The notes below the pieces were generated by a model. The model had not been told where the DNA came from. It ran no database searches and saw nothing but the letters and a program-made list of their open reading frames with translations. This document shows, piece by piece, positions 23,936 to 36,700 of a stretch of DNA of 58,516 bases. The stretch covers positions 1-58,516 of the forward strand of contig NJFT01000246.1 of NCBI GenBank assembly GCA_002221725.1. Direction: 5' to 3'. Position numbers and translations under genes: made by a program. Position 1 is the first letter of the stretch; every line of letters starts with the position of its first letter. The DNA comes from Scedosporium boydii. Lineage: Eukaryota > Ascomycota > Sordariomycetes > Microascales > Microascaceae.

Positions 23936-26900
23936 ACCCAGGCGAGGCCCGAAGTTGCTGGCCTCGTTGTAATTCGTATTTTCACCTCGTCAAGGAGCTG
24001 CAGCATAATACGTTGTCGCTCTTCTCAACCGAGTACGACTGGCCTTGGTAGTTTGAGGAGGCATCCAGAAAGCTGTGACATGAACTGCATTTTTGACCAG
24101 AGGACGAAGGGGATAACCCCTCCTTCCAGGTCCAGCACCAGGGGTTCAAAGCTCGGATCGCAGACGGAGCCGGCCAACTTCCTCCGTACCCGAGGGGGAG
24201 GTTCAGCAGCCATCGGAGTAATTGAGAAGTGGCGGGACGCTACCCTGCTCAAGGATCGTAATGATTTGTGACCAATTCGTTTTGGGTAGAAATGATCCGT
24301 TCGTGACAGACTACCCGTATGGGTCATTGATGATCCTGTGCCTCTTGCCCGCAACGAACGAGGATCGACAATCGATCTTCGATCTCGTAGCGCCTCTTGA
24401 TATGATAAAGGGCAAAGTCTTTCAATCGAGAAAGCTTGGGTTTCTGTGGCGGCGGCAGTTCGTTCAGAGCCCACTCACATTGATGCAAGTTTGGAGGGGC
24501 TCACCAGTAAGCGGCACCATATTCAAGACACTGAACACCACGGACAAGCTCACCAGGACCCTCGAGTCTCCACGTTTGGAAAAGCCGAATTGCTCGGTCC
24601 ATACTGAAGAAGCCCCCATTTCTAGGATAAAAACCAGTGTAATTTAATTGGTAAGATGTGACACTCTCCTTGACGAACACAAGGAGGTGATGTATCTAGT
24701 GCTGATGTGCTGCTTGCCCATTCAGAATTAGCGGCGTTGCGGTGGGCCTTTCATGGCGAAGTACCTCTTACAGTAGCTCGCTGGTCGAAGAGAAGAGCAG
24801 GTGCGTGCTGTGAGGTGTCTTCGCGGCCAGTCTAGGTCACTTTGTTCAAGTAATCAAAGCCATTATTGTTTGCAAGCTGACTTCCCTGCCTTAATGACCC
24901 CGATGGCCTGGCCACCCGCTTTATGATCTAGACCGGCCAATACATTTTGATGCTGAGTTGCTATTCCTGTCAACGTAACCCGTAGATTATACGAAGCAGT
25001 TCCTGCCATCAAAAGATGGGCATCTTCACATGCTCGACCTTCGAGTGGGAGGGTCCTTCCCTGGCGCGGAACCGCAACCGGGGGCTACTGGGGGCAGCTT
25101 TGGCAGGACGATCTCCTGACAGGGACTCCCCTTCTGAGTGACTACGAATGTACCGAGGTACACAAGGAGATGCCGTCTGTGCTAGATTAGCTGGCCTGAC
25201 CTTTCAACTAATTTTAGAGCAAATAGCTATTGAGCGGTACCTGCCTCGGATATTGCCGTCCAACGCCAGGCCAGGAACAGCTGGGCTTCTCCAGACTCCA
25301 GCCCCACCGCAGAGGTCAATGTACGAAGTCTAGGCTTGCTTGGACTCTGGTGGCAATTTATCACCTGTGCTGTCGCTTGGCATTCTTCAATCACTCGCAC
25401 TTTTTGCAGCAACTTCCTAGCTTGTTGGCTTTCAAGCTGCTCGAATTAGTGGCCTGGTCGTCCCGCTGCTCTGTTCTTTCCCCTAGTAACTGTGCTTGCC
25501 CCAGGTGACATCACCGTCCTCTCGGTTGTTGTCATTGGTCCCACAGCACAGCACAAGTCCAAGTATGAAATGTCGAGAACATGGATACGTTGATCAGTTG
25601 AGAATGGCTCAATATGGGTGATCCGGCACCTCTCAACACCCGCGCGTGTAATGACAACTGATCGGCGGGAATGAGAGTTGCAGAATCGGACCTTTCACAC
25701 GCTGTGATTCCAACACCAGATCCACTATTGCGCTTTCTGTTGCTGGATCTGCGCCTGTATTTCCGGATGTATCGCCCCGTGCATGAAGGCGTTACTGCAA
25801 TGTATGAGGTACGTACAAATGCAGGGAATTTCTTCATACCGGCAGCCGTTCCGTTAACTTGACTTCCTCCTAAGTCGAGTATTGCCAAACCTATCGGACA
25901 ATTGTAGATGAGGAAAGGTAGAGCAATATCTTTACCTCCCACACACACACACTCTCTCTCCGTCTCTCCCTCCCATGAGGAGTGGAAAGGGAAAAGAAAA
26001 GAACGAAAAAAATCCGAAGCGGACTCTTTGACATTTATCTAGAGGGCAGACCCTCAAATTCGACACCGCCTGACAGCTGAACTAATTGAGGCGTCGATGA
26101 ATCCCTTCCAGAAGGGTCGGTGTCCATAGAAGAGTTTTTGATCGATCAATCAATTAGAGAGATTGATGTGCTCATGAGTCGGCACCTCTCACGCTTTCCC
26201 ATTAAGGGTGTGCGCTAATGACAGCGGCCGTCTCATCTTAGCAGAACTGATTCGGAGCAATTGCAGGAACTCGGTCATCGATATCCGATCCTGTGTCAAC
26301 TTCAGTCCCATAATTAGCTTAAACAATGCCTTGTACACAAGTGGTTGATCCTCATTCTCGGTAATTTCGCCTTTGCCAATATAGAGCCTTTCATCAAACG
26401 GAAACCGTACCGAGCAGAGCAGCAACCTGTATCTAGATGGCGATGAAGTGAGTAACTTGGGAGAAGTGTTGATACTTGTATAAGATAAACAAAAGCGCCT
26501 TCATTACTTGGTGTGCATGTGCATGAGGATTGCGGCGGGTCCTTCTTTTTCACATTGTCTTGTCCTTTATTTCCCATTCTCCAGGTTCCTTCCTGTTCCT
26601 GGCTCTCGTCGCTTATCGGCCAACATACCTGAGGTTGTGCCTCAACATTAGAGGAATGGAGAGGAGGCGAAGTGGATTAGATTTTGGCCAGCAGTAATTT
26701 CTGGTGGAGAGCAAAACCAGCTCGCTGGGCTGTAATACCTCAAATCACTACCGAATGATGCTGGCAGAGGGGACGTACCCAAGTGACACTCACTGACCAA
26801 TGATCCTCACCTTCCATCGGTCTTAGTGTACGCAGTATTGCGGTAGCTACTGCACATTTTCACCATCAATTATCTGCTTAGAAATTTAGAAGGAGCAACT

Positions 26901-29900
26901 TCTGCAGTAAATCGTCCATTGATATCGCCCCCCTCCCACGTCTTCTAGACCATCCTCAGGATGAACCTGGATACCCATCTCCTCCCCATACCCCGTTCGA
27001 ACAACCTCGAATGGCTAGTAGTGCCTCGCCCGCAAATTTATCCGCATTCTGATCATTTCTCGATATTCAAGTTTCCCCGCCCCTGCATATGAATTGCCTA
27101 CACAATAGTACCCGAGTCCAGATCACTTCGTTAGCTTCCTCTTCCCTCCTTGACAACCCAAAGCCACATATGCAACCTCTTGTCTGTAAAAAGAAAACTC
27201 CCAATGACAAACATCGCCAACTGCGGCCCTCAGAGCTTCGGAAGCTCCGTTCAAACAAGGAAGTCTGTCCGATTTCCTGTCCCAATTCCAATTTCAATCC
27301 CGCCCAGCTTGTTCGGAGTCAGTCCGACGCGCGCCCCACTCTCAGTGCCAAGGAGCGGCCTTCGACGCTAAAGAGGCAAAGGTCTTTCGATTTCGGTGCC
27401 GTGATCTTACCGACCTTGCCCGAACATTGATACCATTGTCCAATACGGGTATCTCCTCCCTGACCATTGCCTACTCACCTGCAAAAGTCCTCAATATTAG
27501 CGGCCTGCTGGCCAGCCATTGTTCTGACGGGAGCTAGGCGGGGAATCCGGTTTTGGCTAGCCAGCCAGCACGGTTACGAAGCCTGGGAGCGCCTGGACCG
27601 TCGAATCCTACATACTCTAGCACCGCAAAAAAAGAGTGGCTGGATGGGGTCTCTTGTGTTCGTGCAATTAAGCGATGCCAATTTGATTCTTGACAAACGA
27701 TTACTCCCCCCAAATTGCCCTCTAAGATGGATGTGCTAAGCTTATTAGGTAGAGGTAAACGAAGCGAAAACGCAGACCGTGCAACCAAGGAAGTCGGGAA
27801 AAATCAACTGAAAAGGGCCCGAATAGCGCCGACATGAATGCTGTGTGGCCGCAGAAGGAAAAGTAAAAACGGCCATCAAAAAAGCAACTACACCAGCAAG
27901 AACAGGATTTGGGCCAGGCAATCGTCGTACTTCGTACGCTACGACGGTCGGTTCGTGGGTAATAACCAGTCACCGTGCAATTGCAACTAATTGCAACTGC
28001 AATGCAACCTGCAAAATGGCCAGCGACCAGAGCGCCCAACAGAGAGCGAATCCATATTATTCTATAGATCCCGTTGCCCGTGCTCCAATATCCGTCGGTC
28101 CCACACTCCGGTAGATGCAGAAGCTTTGGCCAAGCCTGGTTCTCGTCCCCGATACGTTTAAGCGAAGAGGTGACAAGGCGTCTCGACAACTTACATCCGC
28201 AATGGAATGAGTATTCACGGATACCTCAAGCGGCGAGGAGTGGCAGTGCCTTCTTCCGGCCGAGCGGCCAGTCTCGACCTTCCAAATGCCAATATGAGAG
28301 AGTCCTCACTAATAGAGTCTGGCGAGAGTGCCTTTCAGCTTCCCAGCACAAAAGCTACCCTAATTGGGTTAGAATTCCTGGTACGCTACATATGCTTCCG
28401 TGGGCTGACAGTTTGCCATTGCGTTGCTACGAATTCCGGTGACAGCCGTCTGGTCTCCGCTTCAAGATTCCCCCCGCGAAGACACGCGACCTAGTGCTCC
28501 CTAGACAGGATTTTCGACCTCATTAGAGCTCACCTCTGGTGAACACGCGACTGGATTATTGACTCAAGAGTCAAGAGCTCAAAGGTCGAGCGCGTCAATC
28601 CCAAGCGAAAATCGTCCCCATCCCTACGCTAGAGCGTGAATCCTTTGTCTCGACCTCTTCCGTCGAGGCAATGGTGGTTGAGACACTTTCGTAACAATGA
28701 GGACTCTACTACGATGTAGTAGTGCCTGCGTAGGCCTAGCCTGGAGAGTTAGTAGGTGTATCATTCTTCTAGAGTCCTAGCTTAGGGAAGCAATGTCCTA
28801 GTGGCATAGCGGCAATCGAGTAGTCAGGCCAGACCAGACCAGGCGGGCCAAAGTTGGGGAATTGGAGGGCTGCCAGGCAATGCTATTGTTCACTGACATT
28901 GACCCATCAATTCTCCCCACCTTCAAGCTCCTGCTCATGCCCACCTGCTCTCGTACTAGCAGAGTACGAAATAAGTAATACCAGGTCGAGCGACATCCTT
29001 CACTTTTGCGATCTGCACTACGACTGAACCGGTGTTAGTGAACCCTCCCCTGTTCAGTAGTCGTTCCCCACAGTGCCCCCCTGGTCTCCCGTGCATTGCA
29101 TCATTGCGTTCGGCGAACAGACCCAAGTCTACCTCTTCAGTCTAGGCAACCGATCAGCTCACACCCTTGGCGTGCTACCAACTCGCCACTGGATCAGCAC
29201 CTCCAGATGAGCTGCAAACAGAGAGGTTCGTTGAGGTCTAAGTCCGTCCGTACCATACTGGACTACGAACGCCCACCTTTCTTCTTTCAGTGCCTGCTCT
29301 AGCTACCCCTTCTGCTCCCCTTCTCGGCGCCGGCATCCTCAATTCATAAATCACGGGAGAAATGAGACCCTTTCCAAATTCATTGTCCCTTCACTCGGGC
29401 CAGGCAAAGCTCCCAAGGAGCTTGCGTGGGGAATAGCTGGGGGCTCTTAAACGCGGCCTAGCGATAGCCATCAATCCCTTCTCTTGTCTGAGACTATCTC
29501 CTGTGAACCATTGCTGCGTTGAGACAAGGGAATCGTGTTTTCAACGGCTTGGAACGTGAATACACGCCCCCCCCCCTTCCTCCTCCCGTCGGTACTGTCT
29601 CTACACGTACCAGCTTTCTCAAGGGCTTGGCCATAGCTCCTCTCTGAGTTCCCAAGTGGAGCTTGGTCCCAATGGCCTCCGAAAATCCCCAGGTCTACTC
29701 AAGGAAAAAGAAAGCAAGAAAAGAAAAAGGAAGCAACACCATCAATAGGGGGATCGGGAGAACGAGAATGGATCCCCCGAAGGTCTATTGACTTACGTGA
29801 GAGCAATAGCATTTGCAGCTAGAGACCTACTCTGAACAATGATACACATATGACCGAGCAGCACCCTCTTGGTTCAACGCCTACTTCTACCTCTTCTCTC

Positions 29901-30928
29901 CTCCCAAACAAGTTCTCACCTAGAACCCAAGAGACACCAGTCTTGATCTTGAGTTATCTTAGTTGGTGCAAAACATGCTGTTTCATTGATTCCTCTCCTT
30001 CCACACCGTACTATCTGTCCTGTTGTCTTTCATCCAACACCTTGCTGCTGGACGAACCATTGACGGGACGCGACATTCTTTTTTGATTGCAGCCCATCCA
30101 AGAATTTGGTGGCCAGCCATATGCGAACAGGTTCGCGGCATACCTGCAGACAAGACGAACGAAACGTTTGAGTTCATTGCTAACACTGGGGCCTCGCCTC
30201 CCGACAGGTCTAGTCCTTCCTTTATTATTTTTTCTCGGAGCGGAGGCTCTCTTAGTGGGTGTTGCCCATAGTCGTTCATGTAAGTGGCGGCCACCAGGCA
30301 TCAAAGTCGGGAGAGGCTATCAATAGAGGATCATCTCCTCCCTTCACATCACTTTTTCCTCCGAAAACTCTCGGACTTGCAAAATCTCGTATCATGGCAG
30401 TTCTTGGGAACCGGTACTAAATGTTTTTTGAAAAGCAAATTAGCATTGAGCTTTCATTCCTTTCCGCTACAAGCACCGGCCCCAGGATCTTCTTGTCGCC
30501 TCCCAAGGATCTCATCCGTCAACGACTTGAGCAATAGCTTTTCATCCTGATCTAACGAAAGCCAAGAATCAACATTAATCCTACCTTGGGCGAAACATCG
30601 AGCTTCTGGTCAATCTCATCGGCTGTCCTGGACATTCGTACACACCATTTTGCACCCACAAAACCCGCTCTTCCCCCACGGACCTTGCCAATTCAAGCAA
30701 CGCAATCATCTCACATTTCCTTGCGTAGGATCGACTAGGCCAACGCCCACCACTGCGTAAGTGAGTCCATTGAGTTCACTGAGTCCGCTTGTCTCAGCTC
30801 CATGTGAAGAAAAGGGGGCATTCCAATGGAATTGATGTTCCTGACTTGCCGTATAGGGAACGAAGTTTAATAACCTCCATCGCCTGTTCCAAATTATCTC
30901 TCACGCCTCTCTAGACTATCACGATTTG

Positions 30929-31033
30929 ATGTCATTTGCCTCAGACATAGGAACAGAGACAACAACAACACCAAGAGCAGAAAGTCCAATAACAACAAAA
31001 CAACAACAACAGCAGCAAAGGCAATCTTCATAA
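30929..31033 (+). promoter_or_regulatory. Candidate uORF with CAA-rich leader of medA
   Basis: An ATG at 30929 opens a 34-codon frame ending at 31033, 186 nt before the medA start codon. Much of it is ACA/CAA repeats (30961-31018), giving a Thr/Gln-rich peptide. CAA-rich sequence is typically unstructured in mRNA leaders. If the medA transcript covers this stretch it would be an upstream ORF; transcription here is assumed, not shown. Confidence 0.35.
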
Positions 31034-31219
31034 GACCGAGTTATCTCTGAACAATAAGACCCCGTCAAGACCTCGTTAACACAAGTTTGGCAACGCGTTT
31101 TCACAACATCCAGACTAGAGCCCTTTTCCGTGCCAGACCAGCACCGAAACAGTGGCCATCACCTCATATCATTTCACATTTAACCCTTCTAGAGACTGTT
31201 CCAAAATCCATCAGCTCGA

Positions 31220-33709
31220 ATGTCTTCCGTAAAGTTCGGGGGCTCGTACAAGTTGTTCGAGGTTAGTATGAACCGAACCCTATGTCAATGGGAATCAACT
31301 TGAACATCATCTTTCTCTAGTGTCAACTCAGATTTTGAGATATTCTGATGACACACACACTGACAACACCCTTCTGGTTCGAGGTTGCTGACTTCAAATG
31401 CTATAGCCGGAAGTGCACGCTGAGAGGCCATTCATCGTTGGAGTAGACGAGAGACTGGACTCCCCAGAGACTGCCGCCCTCAAGTACGAAGAAGCAGTTG
31501 CGAGAGCAAACGGTGGTGACATTCGTGGAGTGACTCCTCCGAGCCTTCTCTCAATGGCAACATACGCAAAAGCTCCCGCAGCCGTCCATGGTATGTTGGG
31601 TGCAGGTGTGCTACTTCTATTCAAGACCCCCCGTGGTATCAGGCGGGAAAGGGGGAAGGAAAAAGAAATGAACAGGACATGGTAAATAAAAAAAGACTAA
31701 CATGAACGTGCTTCCCAGGCTTCGACCCGACGAGGAGCTTCCAGGACTCCCCTTACACCCATCAATACTCTACACAAGCATACCCAACTCAGGCGTCGCA
31801 AACAGCAAGCCAACTTAGCCAGGACTCTTTCGACTCAACAGCCACAGTAGGGAGCGTGGCCTCATATGTGTCCGTTGGCCCTACGGTCCTGTCATACCGA
31901 CCCACGACAGGGTCATTCGGCACCAAGGTCCAGCTTCGAGTGTCGCTGAATGCGACGGGTTCTTACTTCTTCATTGCTTTTGGTTCCCAGAAGTGTGAGG
32001 CTCAGATAGAGAGCAGCTCACAAGAAGGTAGCGAACTGGTTTACACGCTGAGCTGCCTTGCGCCTCAGCACATGGCCACTGGATGTCATACCGCCAACGT
32101 TCCGCTATCACTAGTGATTGAAGGGCCTGGTGGTGAGGAGATCTCGAGGACGGAGCTGGGTCAGTTTCTATACTGCGACGCTCAGCCCGGTGGTGCAGGT
32201 GGCAGGCAGGACGATATCACGAGGAAGGTATCCAAGTCACCTGGCCAAGGCCAGACTGAGAGCCCTCCCAAGTCGCCCATCCAGCTACGGCCTGATTCGA
32301 CGGCGACTACAAATACTTACGACTACCCCGTAGCTTCGCAACAGCCGGCCCAATCGCCGTATGCCACGGCATTCCCCCAAGCTGGCAACAACACCATGAT
32401 CAGCACCTACAGAGCTAGTACTACGTTTACCGACCAATATTCGAGAGTGGCGCCTCCCGCCCTACGGACACCCGCCGGAGGGTGGCCTTCGTACAGCGCG
32501 CATCTAGATGCCAACCGCAGTCCCGCCGCCATTCACCACCACCACACTGCGATGACGAGGCCAAGCCTTACACCCATGCCGCTGTCCGCGGGGGGTTCCA
32601 TGCCGCAGCTCATCCGAACGAGCACTCTCCAAGCCGGCGCGCACGGAAGCGGGCAAGGTTACAACCCTTACGCCTTGTACCCCAACAAGGCCGTTTTGGA
32701 CATTGTTGGAAAGCTAGATACCATGGCGGAGAACTGGACGCCCGAGGAGTGGGCCAACAGGAGACGCATCGTGCGCTTCACCAAGACGCAGCACGGATCG
32801 ACGCTGACGACGAAGTTCCGACCGGTCGGCCCCAACGAGAAGCCGGCGAACACCACCTGCATCAGCTGCATCTGGTGGGAGGAGAAGGGAGAACATTTTG
32901 TCACCTCGGTCGACACGATATACCTCCTCGAGCAGCTCGTCGCGGCGCCGTCGCGTTTCACGGTGGAGGAGAAGAACAGGATCCGCAGGAACCTCGAGGG
33001 ATTCCGGCCCCTGACGGTCAGCAAGACGAAGGCGGATTCCGAGGAGTTTTTCAAGGTCATCATGGGGTTCCCGCACCCTAAACCCAGGAACATCGAGAAG
33101 GACGTCAAGGTCTTCCGCTGGAAGCTGCTGGAGCCGGCGCTGAAAAAGATTATCAGCAAGTACAGCGCGAGCCCCGCGACCATGGTTCCCTCATCCCACA
33201 TGCTCGCTCCTACGCCTTATCATGCTCTTCCCACTCCCCCGCTCACGGCGAGCGCTGTCGCGCCGGAAGCACCGGGAGCCTACGCGGTGCAGGCGCCTTC
33301 GCATCACGACAGCCTCGCCTCGCCCCGGTCTTTATCTGGTAGTTCGAGTACCTGGGGCCAATACGCGCCGACTCACGGCCCGCTCCAGACAGTGCCCGGC
33401 GCTAGGACGACGATGTCTCCCAATGTGCGAACCACTTCGCCACAATCATCCCTTCGCCTCTCTTCCCTTCCTTCAGTTAGTTCCTACGACAGCCGAACTA
33501 TGACTTCGGGGCCGTACACCACCGCGGGGCTGCACTCTTCTGTCGGACACGCTGCCCAGGCAGCAGCGGTGGCAGCGACAGCAGCATCGAGGTGGGACGC
33601 GACGCCATCTACATACGCGGAGAGTTATCCCAGTCTGAGCACGCAGCACAGTCAAGCGCACCACCAGATCTACAGCAACGGCCACTACGATGGTACGCAT
33701 AGGTCGTAA
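31220..33709 (+). CDS. medA: Medusa-type developmental regulator (MedA/ACR1/REN1/ACON-3 family)
   Basis: Three exons: 31220-31261, 31407-31590 and 31719-33709 (738 aa); introns GTTAGT..TAG and GTATGT..CTAAC..CAG join cleanly. Residues about 125-240 form a beta-rich segment (VGPTVLSYRPTTGSFGTKVQL) resembling an IPT-like fold. Residues about 398-561 are the highly conserved Medusa-family domain (LDIVGKLDTMAENWTPEEW; RRIVRFTKTQHGSTL; CISCIWWEEKGEHFVTSVD). The linker and the Ser/Pro/Ala-rich C terminus, including an Ala run, look disordered. Orthologues (A. nidulans MedA, Magnaporthe Acr1, Fusarium Ren1, Neurospora acon-3) act in the nucleus to shape conidiophores and conidia. The gene sits between about 20 kb upstream and 3.5 kb downstream without genes, which fits complex regulation. 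Confidence 0.9.
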
Positions 33710-36700
33710 TATCTCGGTGATGCTGGCGATGCTGGCGATTACAAGAGGGCCTCCACTCCCCTCCCTATTCCAAGGATTACATGGGAGGGAGGAGGAATGC
33801 GGGTACGCCCCGTTTCTGTGATAGCGTCATATGCCGCGTGGGCGGGCGGGAAAACGGGTCATGTCGCCACGACACGAAGGCATCGCCAGAATGCCCAGTG
33901 GGTTGGGCGCGTGGACTAGACTGAGGAGTGGTGCATTCGGAGAGATTTGGGGGGCAGTTCCTTTTCTTTCTTGCTCATCTTCGCCTTAATCGAGTGTGTA
34001 AGAGAATCGGGGGTGGACTCGAAGTGGGTGTGAGGGTCAGCTGAAGTGGTTGTGCAGCCAATCAAGACGGAGGCCAACACACCTTTTCTATCTGGCATGC
34101 TGCATCCTTTCACACATCGTCCCCTGTCACGATGTTCGGCTGCGGGACCGGGTCACACCTTCTTTTCTTTGGGACGCCTCTCTCATGATACCATCCGACG
34201 GCATTTGCTCATTGCTTCACAATTCTCTTTTTCTTTTCTTTTTTTCTCCCTTGCCCTTTTGCATTTGTTTCTTCACACCACCCTTTTCCCTCTCATGGCG
34301 CCCCGCGGGATATTATGCATGCGCGCATACTCCCGTGCCTACCGAGTGTCTTGGATTCTGTTCTCGGTGTTATCTTTCGTTTTCGCCTTTGTGGTGTTCC
34401 TGGACCGTCGTTCATGACAAGGCCTAATTTTTAATTCTACTCGCTCACACTGGCTGGTTGATGGACGGGGTCGGTCATCTCAGGACAGTTCCCGGGGCTC
34501 CCTCCGTTCGTCTTCGGCCAACATCACGATCCATCTTGGAAGTCTCTTTTGTTTTTTTTTTTCCGACTTTTTCGACTTCCAGTTTTTGCTCTCTTGCCGT
34601 CGCTCGTTTAATTACTTTCTTTTCTCCGTTTCTCTTGGTTTTGCTTCCTGTAACTTATCCATCCTTTTCTTTTCTTTTCTTTTTTTGCGTCTCTCCATTT
34701 ACATTTCTCTTCTTGTATTAAGAACTACATGCGTTGGAATAGACCGGTACGGTGGTGACACAGGAGGTAGATTGGGGTTTTCGTACAGTTCGGTGAGGTT
34801 GACTGCTAGTTTTTTATTTCTTTTCCCTCTCTTTTATTTCTTTATCTCTTTTTTTTTGCTTGGATGTTTGAATATTCGGGTCTAGCAGGTTATGATCGCT
34901 TCGGGCCTTTGGTCCCTCGTGGGTATGTTTGTTTGACTGATTCGTCTTGGGCATGCATGTTTTCTGGTCTATTGGTCTTGTTTTGATTATTTTTTTTTTT
35001 TTTTTTTAATGCTCCCTTTGCTTCAGTGGCTCTTCTTGTATTGTCTGGAATTACCTTGAATAGACGGGCCAAGATGGCAGAATCGGGGGAGTGTTTATTC
35101 TCTTCCCCTTTCTATCACCTTGGTCCACTCCCTTATTGATTCTTTAAACCTTCCAACATTGGGTATTTCGATTTCTCGTTTTGGGAAATCTGGAAACATG
35201 TACTGCCCGAAGGAAAAAGAAATGCGACCTCGTGTGTTTGTTTGCAACCGGGGTTTAATACTTGCGCTTCGGAAGGGTTGTTTAATTCATCCAAAAAGGT
35301 GGTGGGCGGCGTGTTATTGCTCCTAGTCGAAGCCTACGATACGTTTAATATTTGAAGAGTTTTACTTTGCTTGAAGGCCGAGTTCTTGTTTTGTGATATG
35401 TTCTGGCGACTGACGTACGAGCCTTGAGATCATGTTCCCTCTCCATAAATATACGCACTAGGACTGTAGGAGACATGCACCATGCAAATTTGAACAAGGC
35501 GAACACTGACGGGGGCAGGAGTAGGCAGGCGGAAATATTCCAGGCACGCCTTTTTCGGTGTGAAGAACACGGGGCTGATCCGATTATGCTTTACTCCAAC
35601 AACACCCGTGATGCCGCGATCCGACAACGAACCTTCTGCAGTTTGACGAAAGGGGCAGAGAAAGCTCGTTTCGCGCGAGGCTGCAGCAAACTCTATACCT
35701 GCGATCCCGTGAGTATGTTCAGTTCATGCGCTTATTTAGAGAGCCATGGGGAACAGTCTCTGTTACCATGACCTCATCCTCGGGATCCCGCATGAGGGGG
35801 GGGAAGAGCTCTAGGAATAGGAATGTGGAACAATATTACATGGGGAATATAGGCGGCACTCTCAGTCCGCGTGTGAGTTATGCCCTGTGCAAGGAGAGAT
35901 GGAGAGCACGAGGTTTTTTTTCTTGGAAGATCTACTTTGTCCCGACATGCGTCATGCGTCATTTGGGGGAGAGAGTCTTGGTGTCTGGGCGCTGGACTGC
36001 TGGCTCCGCGGCTGAATTGGGAAGGATGAAAGTCTGGGATAGCCAAGAGAGGACACAATGGCGGATTTTGTGCTTGCTCTATTGGAGAAGGGAGAAGGGG
36101 GCACTACTCACCATTTCCTGTGGGAATTTTCGAACTCTTTCTCTTGTCTGGGTTTCTGGTAAATTTGTGGATCGGAGTTTGAGGATTTTTGGGGTTGGGG
36201 GCATCTCAAAGCAACAGACGAGGGACAGGGAACATCTCGCTCCTCCCTCGTCCATCCGCATCATGGGCTTCGAACTACATCTCTTTCCCCTCCGTCCTCT
36301 TCATGGGTTCCCGTCGCGAAGCCAATGGACCCAAGAGCTAGCCAAGATCCGGGAATTTCTTAGGCACTCTATTTGGAGAAAGTGGTCCACCTCCATCCTC
36401 CCGTCCCGATCGCTTTTGCGCTCTTCTTCGCCCGTTCCGGCTCGGTCGGTTTATTCGCTTAGTTTAATTTATATCTCCCCCGTTCAATTAGAGGATATTT
36501 CTGGATGAGCAATACCCTCGACGATCTCTCCGGTAGAAGATGTCCCAAGGAAAATGGAGTTCCCCAATATGCGGCTGCCGGCGCGGATATTGAATCTCTC
36601 AGCTCAGAGTCGTGATGGTGAGAGCTCTGGTTATATAGTGGTAGTGTCTGCATCCTCAACCGAGGATTGATTTCTGCTCTCCCTCTCTCTTTTTGTCCTC

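Larger units (their letters stand above)
12958..27936. promoter_or_regulatory. Dispersed motif (T)ACTTCGTA, seven copies
   Basis: The 9-mer TACTTCGTA occurs at 12958-12966, 19854-19862, 21314-21322 and 27928-27936, and as its complement TACGAAGTA at 23643-23651. The 8-mer core also occurs at 19380-19387 and, inverted, at 25322-25329. By chance about 0.5 copies of the 8-mer would be expected in 15 kb on both strands. Outside the desert I noticed only one (41401-41408). A binding site or the remnant of a small repeat are both possible. Confidence 0.45.
10981..31219. other. About 20-kb gene desert upstream of medA
   Basis: No supportable protein-coding gene in this interval. The longest frame (22455-23102, 215 codons) and all others have composition and sequence unlike fungal proteins, and none shows a recognisable domain. 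Base composition looks balanced rather than AT-rich, and I see no long direct or inverted repeats, so it does not resemble RIP-mutated transposon debris. It contains short repeats (19827-19850, 23910-23935), a 14-bp palindrome (23802-23815), several copies of (T)ACTTCGTA, degenerate tRNA-like B-boxes, a CA/CT-rich tract near 25940, a purine-rich tract (29700-29740) and a CAA-rich probable leader near 30961. The left 400 bp probably hold the GH128 promoter. The rest is most simply the extended upstream region of the regulator at 31220, or one or more long non-coding transcripts. Confidence 0.6.

Noticed and set aside
10981..31219. RIP-mutated transposon graveyard as explanation of the desert
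   Set aside because: The interval does not look AT-rich or TpA-rich, and no transposase or reverse-transcriptase remnants or long terminal repeats are visible.
35726..36508. 260-codon open frame on the plus strand
   Set aside because: No domain, erratic amino-acid composition with many Trp/Arg/Cys, no splice partners and poor start context; looks like a chance frame in non-coding DNA.
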